Shown piece after piece: positions 32,696-39,891 of a stretch of 64,000 bases of DNA (position 1 is the stretch's first letter; each line of letters begins with the position of its first letter). The stretch is from the NCBI GenBank assembly GCA_964251675.1, contig CAXUKS010000001.1, positions 1 through 64,000 on the forward strand, read 5' to 3'. The notes beneath the pieces were generated by a model. The model was not told where the DNA came from. It worked only from the letters and a program-made list of their open reading frames with translations, and made no database searches. A program made the translations under genes and the position numbers. Source of the stretch: JANXMY01 sp964251675 (GTDB taxonomy: Bacteria; Armatimonadota; Armatimonadia; Armatimonadales; Capsulimonadaceae).

Positions 32696-35206
32696 CTAGT
32701 CCTTGAACGGGTCGTGTTCGTTCTCGCCCGCCATCGCCACGCCCAGCGGTGTCAGCGTGTGCAGGACGCGCACAGAACCCGCATGGTAGCCGAGAACGTC
32801 CGGCAGGCGCTTGTAGCAGTGCGGGGACTCATCCGTGCCTGCACCGCGCAGCTCTACGTTTTTCTCGCGCAGCCACTCCTGCATCATCGTCCGCGACACG
32901 CTGCCAGGCGAGATCACCTGCCCCGTTTTGCGGTTGATCTTGCCACGCGCCTGCGTCCGGCTCATCACGCGGCCCGCGCCGTGCACCGTAGAGTGCAGCG
33001 CCGCCGTCGCTTCCGGCGAGGCCAGGCCTTCCAGAATGACCGACTGATCGCCCATCGAGCCGCCGACAAAGCCTTTCTGGCCGGGGAAGGCCGGGGTAGC
33101 GCCTTTGCGGACAACCCACAAATCCCGCCCGCTGTGCGTTTCCAGCCAGGCGTAGTTGTGGTGGTTGTGGACTTCCTCTAGGATGTTTGCGCCGAGCAGG
33201 CGGGCGACTTCGCCGCAGACCCAGTCCCGCCCGGCATAGGCATAGCGGCCCGCCAGTGCCATACAGGCGAGGTAGTCGTCCCCAAGTGGCGTACCCACTT
33301 CCAGCACCAGCGGGTCCACATCCATGCCATCTTTGGCCCCGCCGGCGTTCAGGAAGAAGGTCGCCGTTTTGTGTCCGAGACCCCGCGAGCCAAAGTGCGC
33401 TCCGACCCAGACGCGGTCCAGTTCATCGGCAAACAGGTCCACGTAATGGTTCCCGGAGCCAATGGTTCCCAGTTGATTTCGAGCCATCTGCTTCAGCGGC
33501 TGCATCGGCTTCAGCTTCCAGGCCTCGTCGTCAAACAGCTCATGCTCGACCACGGTGTCGTTGCTGCGCCCGATGCCGAACTCCAGGTTGTTCCAGACGT
33601 CATCCATGATGCCCTTGATGTCCCGGCGCACGTCGGACGCAGCCACATCCAGCCGCACGGCTTTGTTGCCGCAGTTGTGAACAACAATCCCTTCCGCAAA
33701 GAAGCAATGGGCGCTATCTTCGGTGGCAATATCATACACGGGCGCGGTTCCCGTGTCTGTCAGAGACACAACCGGAACCCAGCAGATTTCACCTGCCGTA
33801 TCAGGCACAAAGACTCGCCCGCGCTCACGCCGCAGGATGCCCCGGTTGCCGTACATCGCGTGATGGGCAAATCCGCGTGAGACGCCAAAATCGGCGGAAA
33901 CCTGCGCCAGAATATCTTTCCAGTACAGGCCCTCCGCCCGAAGCCGGACGGCTTCCTGCCTTGCTGCTTCATGGTGCGCCTGATGGGCGGCCCGCTGCCA
34001 CACAATGCTGGCAACTTCAGCGGCCTTGACGCGTTTTTTGTGAGCGTAGCAAAAGCCAATCTCCTCGAAGTAGCGAACCTGCTCCTGAGAGCCGCCGACA
34101 ATTTGCAGCAGACTATCACGGCGCTCACCGCGAGATGGTCCGCTAGGAGCGATGGTCACCTCAAAACACAGCGATTCCAGAAGCCGTCCGATAAAACGCA
34201 AAGCATTGTCGTTCTCACCCGCCTGCTTGATTTGCAGGTTCGGGATGTCCTTCTTTTGCGGGTGCGGCGTCATACATTCTGCACTGCCAAAGGCAGACAG
34301 AAACTGAGCGCGAACCCAGGCGGGCATGGCAAACAGCCACGGCATCGGGTTCTCCGGCCAGGCTTTACGCCCACGGGGCGCTCCGAGCAGTGCAAGCAGA
34401 GCGGCGAGTTTCACGGAGCCGACCTTGATATGAATTTCATCCAGATAGCCCGGCTTGCGGGCGCGGGTGTAAACATGGGCAGTGTAGCCCAGCGCCGCAA
34501 AATCCCGCACCATCCCGGCGGCATCGGCGGCATTAGTGGTGTAAATACTGATGGCTCCTTTGTTTTTGGGAATGTGCCCATCGCCGCACACAACACCAAG
34601 CAAACGCGCCAATGCAGCGAGACGGGCCGTGTCACGGTACATCAGCAACGCGCCTTCAATCAGTTCGTCACTGACAGTTTCCGAGCGCGGCAGACGCGGC
34701 GCGGCCTGCTCATAGGGCAGACCAATCTGCACCGCGCAAGCGACTTTGTCGCCGACAGACATCTTCCCAGCAGGCGTCCAGCCTTCCGGGGTGCGAACCA
34801 GATGGTCGGCTGTCAGCGTCAGACGCCGCTTGTTGGCAAGCGTCAGGCATAGCACAGGCTTTGTGCCGGTGGGCAGACAACCGCCGTGAGACAGCACCGG
34901 GCGAACCACTGTGCCGTCCCAGCAGGAAATCTCCGTGCCGCGCCCCAGCGACTCAATGGGCAGCGTATACCCGTCGGTCGTTCCCACACGACTCCCAGCC
35001 GCGAGACAGGCAATGTCGTAGCCGACCCCGGAGGGGCTGATATGATTTTCATAGCCCAGCACGCCACCGATGGGAACGGCGTAGCCCTTGTGGCCGTCCG
35101 CACAGAGCACGGCGCCCTGCACGGACTCGTGCGTGGCCGAGCGGCGGATTTGGGTCAGCGTGCTTTCTTCATGCGGCCCGAATACTTTGATGTCTTCCCA
35201 TTCCAT
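32696..35206 (-). CDS. rtcB: RNA-splicing ligase RtcB with intein
   Basis: An 836-residue precursor. Extein parts are residues 1-66 and 512-836 (391 residues after splicing), matching RtcB: CADGHKGYAVPIGG, SPSGVGYDIA then CGNKAVRLD (manganese-binding cysteine), GSGNHYVDL, HNHHNYAW, VHGAGRVMSRTQA. RtcB joins 2',3'-cyclic phosphate or 3'-phosphate ends to 5'-OH RNA ends in tRNA and rRNA repair. The intein sits directly before the catalytic cysteine. AGGAG 7 nt before ATG 35206 decides the start. A 230-nt leader with a terminator lies upstream. Confidence 0.96.
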   Translation of the reverse strand: MEWEDIKVFGPHEESTLTQIRRSATHESVQGAVLCADGHKGYAVPIGGVLGYENHISPSGVGYDIACLAAGSRVGTTDGYTLPIESLGRGTEISCWDGTVVRPVLSHGGCLPTGTKPVLCLTLANKRRLTLTADHLVRTPEGWTPAGKMSVGDKVACAVQIGLPYEQAAPRLPRSETVSDELIEGALLMYRDTARLAALARLLGVVCGDGHIPKNKGAISIYTTNAADAAGMVRDFAALGYTAHVYTRARKPGYLDEIHIKVGSVKLAALLALLGAPRGRKAWPENPMPWLFAMPAWVRAQFLSAFGSAECMTPHPQKKDIPNLQIKQAGENDNALRFIGRLLESLCFEVTIAPSGPSRGERRDSLLQIVGGSQEQVRYFEEIGFCYAHKKRVKAAEVASIVWQRAAHQAHHEAARQEAVRLRAEGLYWKDILAQVSADFGVSRGFAHHAMYGNRGILRRERGRVFVPDTAGEICWVPVVSLTDTGTAPVYDIATEDSAHCFFAEGIVVHNCGNKAVRLDVAASDVRRDIKGIMDDVWNNLEFGIGRSNDTVVEHELFDDEAWKLKPMQPLKQMARNQLGTIGSGNHYVDLFADELDRVWVGAHFGSRGLGHKTATFFLNAGGAKDGMDVDPLVLEVGTPLGDDYLACMALAGRYAYAGRDWVCGEVARLLGANILEEVHNHHNYAWLETHSGRDLWVVRKGATPAFPGQKGFVGGSMGDQSVILEGLASPEATAALHSTVHGAGRVMSRTQARGKINRKTGQVISPGSVSRTMMQEWLREKNVELRGAGTDESPHCYKRLPDVLGYHAGSVRVLHTLTPLGVAMAGENEHDPFKD
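33674..35008 (-). other. Intein in RtcB with LAGLIDADG-type homing domain
   Basis: 445 residues (67-511 of the precursor). Block A begins CLAAGSRVGT, block B has LTADHLV, and the end is FFAEGIVVHN with Cys as the +1 residue, so all splicing residues are present. The middle has one clear DOD motif (RLLGVVCGDGHI) and a second weaker region (WVRAQFLSAFGSAECM). The insertion falls exactly at the RtcB active-site motif, where archaeal RtcB inteins are also found. Confidence 0.93.
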
Positions 35207-35249
35207 TGTGTTTCTCCTGTGTCTTTGTTGGTCGTGAAAAAATTGGTCA

Positions 35250-35480
35250 AACAAAAAGGCTCCTGGCGGTATGCCAGGAGCCGATTGCGAAGGTGCAAGC
35301 TCTTCGTGAAGTCTAGGGACATCTCACAGGAAGCGGCATCAGTGCAATCGGCGGCGCGGGGTCTATTTGATTGTTATCTGGGGTTTGACCGAAGAGTGGC
35401 GACGTGACGGGGCTTGGGCGCAGAAGGCCGCGCCGGGATATGTTCCAAGTCAAATTGTAGTGCCGCTGTGTCATAGTCGT
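35250..35480 (-). ncRNA. Structured leader or small RNA upstream of rtcB
   Basis: A promoter at 35487-35516 and a strong terminator at 35258-35282 delimit a transcript of about 230 nt with no coding frame I can support. It can form GGCGCGG/CCGCGCC and CCGAUUGC/GCAAUCGG. The second stem ends exactly where the terminator begins and shares its GG. It is either an independent sRNA or an attenuator for rtcB, whose ATG is 52 nt after the terminator. It does not match tmRNA or RNase P motifs, and no Ro-binding signature is present. Confidence 0.6.
35258..35282 (-). terminator. Intrinsic terminator in the rtcB leader
   Basis: GGCTCCTGGC and GCCAGGAGCC (35258-35267, 35273-35282) pair perfectly; on the minus strand TTTTTGTTTG follows. 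Confidence 0.9.
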
Positions 35481-35486
35481 AGAGGC

Positions 35487-35516
35487 ATCTTAGCATAGAC
35501 AGGCAGCGGCTGTCAA
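35487..35516 (-). promoter_or_regulatory. Promoter of the rtcB leader transcript
   Basis: On the minus strand TTGACA (35516-35511), 18 nt, TAAGAT (35492-35487). Confidence 0.72.
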
Positions 35517-35558
35517 GGGCCATCGCTGCTGTTCAAGCAAAAAAGAGGAGACACTGAA

Positions 35559-35882
35559 TTACAGCGTCTCCTCTTCGGCGTCAATCAGACCGTCTTCCGT
35601 GCCGACTTTATGGATATACACGGGAACATAGCCCCAGGTGCGGTAGAAACGCAGGGCCAGCTCCGCTTCATCGGCGTCGGCATCGACAATGCTGCCGTTG
35701 TAGACTGCCACATACTGACCGTAGTATTGATCCACCATCGGGGCGGGCATCTGATTAAACGCCGCGACTTCTTTCCAGAATGGGGCTTCTTCCAGCGCGG
35801 CGCGGCGGCGGGCCTCGACTAAGAAGGCTTCCAGGGCGGCCTGGGGGCTGACGACGCCATTGTTATCGGGCGGGGGCGACAT
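35559..35882 (-). CDS. DUF5678-like small protein
   Basis: A 107-residue acidic protein. The central YYGQYVAVYNGSIVDADADE, followed by ALRFYRTWGYVPVYIHKV, is the short beta-rich DUF5678 module, whose function is unknown. GGAGGAAG lies before ATG 35882, and a TATACT promoter (35902-35907) lies just upstream with its -35 inside the hairpin that follows pafA. It could be transcribed both from this promoter and by read-through from the proteasome operon. Confidence 0.75.
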   Translation of the reverse strand: MSPPPDNNGVVSPQAALEAFLVEARRRAALEEAPFWKEVAAFNQMPAPMVDQYYGQYVAVYNGSIVDADADEAELALRFYRTWGYVPVYIHKVGTEDGLIDAEEETL

Positions 35883-35901
35883 ACGAGCTTCCTCCGCCCC
35901 C

Positions 35902-35942
35902 AGTATAACAAGGGCCTGCCTCTCTGTCAAGAGAGGCAGGCC
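35902..35942 (-). promoter_or_regulatory. Hairpin after pafA with a promoter in its loop
   Basis: A perfect 13-bp stem (35913-35925 with 35930-35942, 4-nt loop) lies 12 bp after pafA. On the minus strand TTGACA spans the loop and its edges (35930-35925), and TATACT follows 17 nt later (35907-35902). One sequence thus appears to close the proteasome operon and open the next unit. Confidence 0.65.
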
Positions 35943-35954
35943 GGAAGAGAACTA

Positions 35955-37433
35955 CTAGAGGCCGCTGGCAAACGAAGTGGCTTCATCTTTGTAGGTCTGG
36001 AACGGGTTTTTCAGCTCCAGATGCATTCGTTTGTTGATGTAAATCAAATCCCAGTCAATGACGTAGTCCCGCGAGTTGGTTTGGAGCAGCTTATCCACGA
36101 CAATGCCCCGGCCTTTGGCGCGGGTGTTCTGCGGCGGGGTCATCGTGGCCTCGAAAATGCGCCGGTCGGTGGTGGCCCGCACGATTTGACCGGACTGTTC
36201 CAGGCCGTAGTACAGGCTGGTTTCGGGGTTGACATTGTGGTACTCCAAATCCAGCGAGTGCAGGACGTCGTCGCCCCACTGCACAGCGCCGTCTTCGGAC
36301 TCGATAAAGTCTTCCATCATCTTGCGCTTGGCGACCCAATCCAGCTTGTCGGCCAGCAGGTAGGGGTCCTTTTCCAGCGCGTTCAGGCACTTTTCCCACT
36401 CGCCGAGCACGTAGTCGGTCTGCTCATCACGGCCCGTAAAGTGCTCCTGCGCGGCTTTGAGGTACAGCCGCTGCAAGTCTACCGACCCGATGGTGCTGCC
36501 GTCTTTGCGCTTGACTTTCCATTTCCAGGTCGGGTCACGCGAGACGGACTTCAGGGCTTCCAAAGGGTCCCTAAGTTCTACGTCCGGGAGCAGGATGCCG
36601 TTTTCGATCAAATCCAGCACAATGCTGGTGGTGCCAATTTTCAGCAGTGTCGCGTACTCGCTCATGTTGCACTCGCCAAACAAAATATGCAGGCGGTGCA
36701 GGTTGGAGTAGTTATAATACGAGTCCCACTTGGGGTTGATAATCGCCCGGTTGAAGCGCACCCGCGAGGAGATCGTCTTGACGATATGGTCAGCCCGCTG
36801 CGAGAGCTGGAAGTCCACCGTGGGGTCCACTTCCACGCCATAGAAGTTGCCGACCCACTGATAATCCACCTCGTAATCCGAGATGGTCATAATGTTGTTT
36901 TTCAGGCTCTTGTAGTTCAGCCGATGTCCCCCAACCCGCCCGACGCCCGCGAAAATCTGGCGTGTCACCAGAAACGGCAGCAGGTACGACAGGGCTTCTA
37001 AAAAGAAGCGATCATCAATCGCCACCAGATAGTTCTCATGGCAGCCAAACGTATGCCCGCCGAAGTGGTCGACGGAGTTGGAATGAAACGAGACTTTATC
37101 CTGCAAATCCAGCTCCCGCAGGAGCCGCTGCAGGATCACCCGCCCGGCCTTGTCATAGGCCACCGCATCGGCAAAATCGGTGCATTCGGGAGTTGCATAC
37201 TCCATGTGCGAGCCGACGGCGTCAATATACAGCCGCCCGCCGGAGCGCAGGAAGCCGCCGCAACGGGCCGGCTCAAACGCATAGTCGCGGGCGTGCAGGT
37301 CGATCAGGCCCAGCTTATCTTTCAGAAACGCATGGTCTTTGACCATCTCCACGACCTGCTCCGCCGTGCCGACCGAGTCGTCGTTGACGAGGCAGCCGAA
37401 CTCAGTTTCAATGCCAAAAATGCGTTTGTCCAT
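35955..37433 (-). CDS. pafA: Pup-protein ligase PafA
   Basis: A 492-residue member of the carboxylate-amine ligase family related to glutamine synthetase. The N-terminus MDKRIFGIETEFGC and the motif SHMEYATPECTDF are those of PafA, not Dop. FGCHENYL and the ECNMSEYATLLKIG helix follow. PafA links the C-terminal glutamate of Pup to lysines of target proteins using ATP, marking them for the proteasome. It is the last of the minus-strand proteasome genes and is separated from prcA by a 127-bp repeat element. Confidence 0.93.
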   Translation of the reverse strand: MDKRIFGIETEFGCLVNDDSVGTAEQVVEMVKDHAFLKDKLGLIDLHARDYAFEPARCGGFLRSGGRLYIDAVGSHMEYATPECTDFADAVAYDKAGRVILQRLLRELDLQDKVSFHSNSVDHFGGHTFGCHENYLVAIDDRFFLEALSYLLPFLVTRQIFAGVGRVGGHRLNYKSLKNNIMTISDYEVDYQWVGNFYGVEVDPTVDFQLSQRADHIVKTISSRVRFNRAIINPKWDSYYNYSNLHRLHILFGECNMSEYATLLKIGTTSIVLDLIENGILLPDVELRDPLEALKSVSRDPTWKWKVKRKDGSTIGSVDLQRLYLKAAQEHFTGRDEQTDYVLGEWEKCLNALEKDPYLLADKLDWVAKRKMMEDFIESEDGAVQWGDDVLHSLDLEYHNVNPETSLYYGLEQSGQIVRATTDRRIFEATMTPPQNTRAKGRGIVVDKLLQTNSRDYVIDWDLIYINKRMHLELKNPFQTYKDEATSFASGL

Positions 37434-37460
37434 AAATCTTTCCTGAAAGGGGCAGCTGGT

Positions 37461-37587
37461 GCGCGTAGTTGAAAACTACGCGCTAGGTAAGGCGTCCTGC
37501 GGACGACAGAGAAGAGCAATACGGATTACGCTCGTATTTCTTCCGTCCGCAGGACGCCTCCCCTAGCGAGGGGTTTTCAACCCCTCG
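37461..37587. repeat. 127-bp inverted-repeat element, copy 2
   Basis: The left end is the palindrome GCGTAGTTGAAAACTACGC, the right end GAGGGGTTTTCAACCCCTC. The inner arms GGCGTCCTGCGGACG and CGTCCGCAGGACGCC pair. Length and design equal the copies at 19505 and 56884. It splits the proteasome operon between prcA and pafA, 27 bp before each neighbouring gene. Confidence 0.85.
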
Positions 37588-37614
37588 TAAACTCGGCTCG
37601 GCAAGTTTGCTGGT

Positions 37615-38403
37615 TTACTGGTACCGAGCCAGGGTCTCAGCCATGTCGGCATCGGACAGCAGGCGGAAGCGGCTCTCGCGGGTGGTGTTGCGCTCCAGAA
37701 TGCCCGCTTCGATGATAAAGCCCTGCGCCAGATGGTCTTTGATATAGCTGGAAACGTCGGATTTAGCCTCTTCGGCTTCCGAGTAGTCGGCATCGGCACG
37801 GTCTTCCGCGTCGAGATGCTTGCGGCCCACGCCCCACGCATACAGAGCGGCGCTCAGGGCGGCGGCCAGCGTAGGCAAGCCGTTTTCTGTCTCAGTTTTC
37901 AGATGCTCGCGCATCCGGTCTTCAGCGTAGGCAGTGCCTGCGATGACTGCCGTACCGGGCGACGAGGCAAACTCGCCGTCGTAAGAGAGCGTCAAAATCT
38001 GGTCGCGGTCTGCGGTCTTGCCAAGCTCCGCAAAGATGCCTTTCAGCACAATCGGCTGGGCAAACGGATCACCGTAGATGCGCTTGATGGCGGGCGAAAT
38101 CTGGAACGACACAAGGCGCTGCACGGTCACGTCGTCGGGCGACCGCTGGAAGCCTTCCTGATGGGCGGCATCAATCGCGCCGCGCCGGATTTGTTCCACA
38201 TCGCTCTGGTTGCCGATGGCGCTAAACATCAGCTTGTCATAGATTTCGTAGACTTTGCGCTGGGTCATGCGGGCGGACAGTAGAAGCAGGCCGCCGTCAT
38301 AAGTCAGGGCGACGACCGGGCTGCCATCTTTGAGCCGGTCTTCAATATATTCGTTGCGCTGCTGGATACTTTCGTTCCAGTCATAAGGGCTATAGGAAGG
38401 CAA
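37615..38403 (-). CDS. prcA: Proteasome subunit alpha
   Basis: A 262-residue 20S alpha-type subunit. The N-terminal SPYDWNESIQQRNEYIEDRL replaces the usual YDxxxTxFSPDGR segment but precedes a normal proteasome fold (ALTYDGGLLLLSAR, then KVYEIYDKLMFSAIGNQSDV). It lacks a propeptide threonine, as alpha subunits do. It forms the outer rings that gate the chamber and dock Mpa. It follows prcB and a small secreted-protein gene. Confidence 0.88.
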   Translation of the reverse strand: MPSYSPYDWNESIQQRNEYIEDRLKDGSPVVALTYDGGLLLLSARMTQRKVYEIYDKLMFSAIGNQSDVEQIRRGAIDAAHQEGFQRSPDDVTVQRLVSFQISPAIKRIYGDPFAQPIVLKGIFAELGKTADRDQILTLSYDGEFASSPGTAVIAGTAYAEDRMREHLKTETENGLPTLAAALSAALYAWGVGRKHLDAEDRADADYSEAEEAKSDVSSYIKDHLAQGFIIEAGILERNTTRESRFRLLSDADMAETLARYQ

Positions 38404-38443
38404 GGGTTACTCCGAACGTTAAAAAAGTGTGTAAGCCGAGCCG

Positions 38444-38788
38444 TCAGGGCTTCGGCGCGGCTTTAGCCGGGCGGCTGTCGTGCCAGGCAATATAGCTCGG
38501 TTTAGCAAGGTCGCTCTCCCCGATGACTTTGCCGGATGTGTCCATGACCAGACCGCGACCAGAGGACACGACGGAGAACGCCGCGATGAGATGCGCGTTT
38601 GGCATCTGAGTCATGTTCGGCATCGCAGACCATGCTTTGCCAGGTTTCGGCTGGGACGGCTGAGGCGACGGCGTCAGCGGAGCGGCCTGCGGCTTCTGGG
38701 GCAGGGCAGGCTTCGGGGCGGCCAATGCAATGGCCGCCACGGAAACGAGCGCCGCAGGGACAATCATTAAGGGCAGTTTAGTCGGCAT
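38444..38788 (-). CDS. Small secreted protein inside the proteasome operon
   Basis: A 114-residue protein with a signal peptide (about residues 1-24, cleavage near ALAAP). A proline-rich segment and a short domain ending SYIAWHDSRPAK follow. AAGGA 7 nt before ATG 38788 decides this start over an upstream GTG/ATG-like codon. It lies between prcB and prcA on the same strand, with 34 bp and 40 bp gaps. A secreted protein has no obvious task in a cytosolic proteasome; I do not recognise the family. Confidence 0.6.
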   Translation of the reverse strand: MPTKLPLMIVPAALVSVAAIALAAPKPALPQKPQAAPLTPSPQPSQPKPGKAWSAMPNMTQMPNAHLIAAFSVVSSGRGLVMDTSGKVIGESDLAKPSYIAWHDSRPAKAAPKP

Positions 38789-38822
38789 GATGTGTTCCTT
38801 TCGCAAAAGCCGGGCGTCACAG

Positions 38823-39602
38823 TTACGACCGCCCCAATGCGGTCTTAATCTCAGCCTCGGTGAAGTCCCGGATACCGTCCGCCGTGATATACTTGGCGGC
38901 GGGCAGGAACTTGGCCGAGCCGCCGGTGGCGGTGTCCAAGTCTGCGGCGATGTCCAGAAGCGTCAAGGTCTCTCGCAGGGCCGTGTCGCGGTCCATCTCG
39001 CGGAAGGGGCCTTTGGTTTTCAGGATATACTCAAAGGCACCCTTGATGGGGGCCGAGCCACTGCCCGCTGCGCCGTATTCAGCGGTCTCAAACTGGCCGC
39101 CCAGGACGTCGTAGAAGTAGATGCGGCCCTGATTGGTGTCGCGGTCGAATGTAGACAGCACCGGGATAAACGCGCCAATGCCCTGCAGGGCCGCCGGGAC
39201 GTTGTTGGCGATGACGCGGGACAACTCCATCAGCTTGCCTTCCTGCGACATGGGCTGAAGCTGGGACCGCTCAAAGTACTTAAAAGCATGGCGCAGGTAG
39301 CGCACAACTTCGACGCTTTTGGCGAACGAACCGGAGATAGAAATCAGCGTATAGTCGTCCAAAGCCAGCACTTTTTCGGCCTGATCGTACATGACCGTGT
39401 AGCCCGCCGTAGCGCGGCGGTCGGCGACGTTGATCAGCCCATCTTTATACTTGACGGCAATGACCGTTGTGCCGTGCGTGTCGATGTCGGGGGCGCCGGG
39501 CACGTAGGGAACCGGTGTCGGCATGGGCAGCCGGTCGTGAGAGTTGGATTTTTCGGCGAATAGGTCGGCAAAGCCGCCCGCGCCTTCATGGAAGCGAAGC
39601 AT
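38823..39602 (-). CDS. prcB: Proteasome subunit beta
   Basis: A 259-residue catalytic 20S subunit. A 44-residue propeptide ends in IDTHG, and the catalytic Thr45 begins TTVIAVKY. The active-site aspartate and lysine are in VADRRATAGY and QAEKVLAL, and the SGSFAKSVEVVRYL helix is typical. The chamber degrades pupylated proteins delivered by Mpa. It follows pup by about 58 bp, with a GC hairpin between the two. Confidence 0.92.
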   Translation of the reverse strand: MLRFHEGAGGFADLFAEKSNSHDRLPMPTPVPYVPGAPDIDTHGTTVIAVKYKDGLINVADRRATAGYTVMYDQAEKVLALDDYTLISISGSFAKSVEVVRYLRHAFKYFERSQLQPMSQEGKLMELSRVIANNVPAALQGIGAFIPVLSTFDRDTNQGRIYFYDVLGGQFETAEYGAAGSGSAPIKGAFEYILKTKGPFREMDRDTALRETLTLLDIAADLDTATGGSAKFLPAAKYITADGIRDFTEAEIKTALGRS

Positions 39603-39630
39603 AAAATACTACTTTTTTTGTCTGGTCACT

Positions 39631-39652
39631 GCCGGGGGCTGACGCCCCCGGC
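39631..39652. other. Hairpin between pup and prcB
   Basis: GCCGGGGGC (39631-39639) and GCCCCCGGC (39644-39652) pair with a 4-nt loop. No T run follows on the minus strand, so it may stabilise the pup mRNA or allow partial termination, not full stop. Confidence 0.5.
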
Positions 39653-39660
39653 CTCGAAAA

Positions 39661-39849
39661 TTATTCGCCGCTGCGCTGGCGGTACTTGCGGGCCTGGTCC
39701 GGGTCGACGCGCTTCATGCGCTTGAGCAGGTCGGAGCGGTCGGGGCGCTGCACATCGGGCTTGGAGGGGCCGGACTCATCGCCGTCTTTTCGCAGAGGCT
39801 CGGCGGGGCCGGACGGGCGGGTGGCGCGGTCATCATCTGTCACTGGCAT
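39661..39849 (-). CDS. pup: Pup-like modifier (UBact type)
   Basis: A 62-residue, highly charged and disordered protein. The C-terminal half DLLKRMKRVDPDQARKYRQR followed by SGE is the UBact form of Pup described for Armatimonadota, Nitrospirota and other non-actinobacteria. It ends in glutamate, so it does not need deamidation by Dop before ligation. AAGGA lies 8 nt before the ATG. It is encoded between dop and prcB, as in mycobacteria. Confidence 0.93.
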   Translation of the reverse strand: MPVTDDDRATRPSGPAEPLRKDGDESGPSKPDVQRPDRSDLLKRMKRVDPDQARKYRQRSGE

Positions 39850-39891
39850 AATTTTTGTCCTTTCAGTATCTGGTCTATTGAGTGTGCTGCT

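Noticed and set aside
35250..35480. tmRNA, RNase P RNA or Y RNA upstream of rtcB
   Set aside because: The conserved tmRNA and RNase P core motifs are absent, and neither GGGCCG-N9-GRUUAYC nor UUGCCYG occurs in the transcript.
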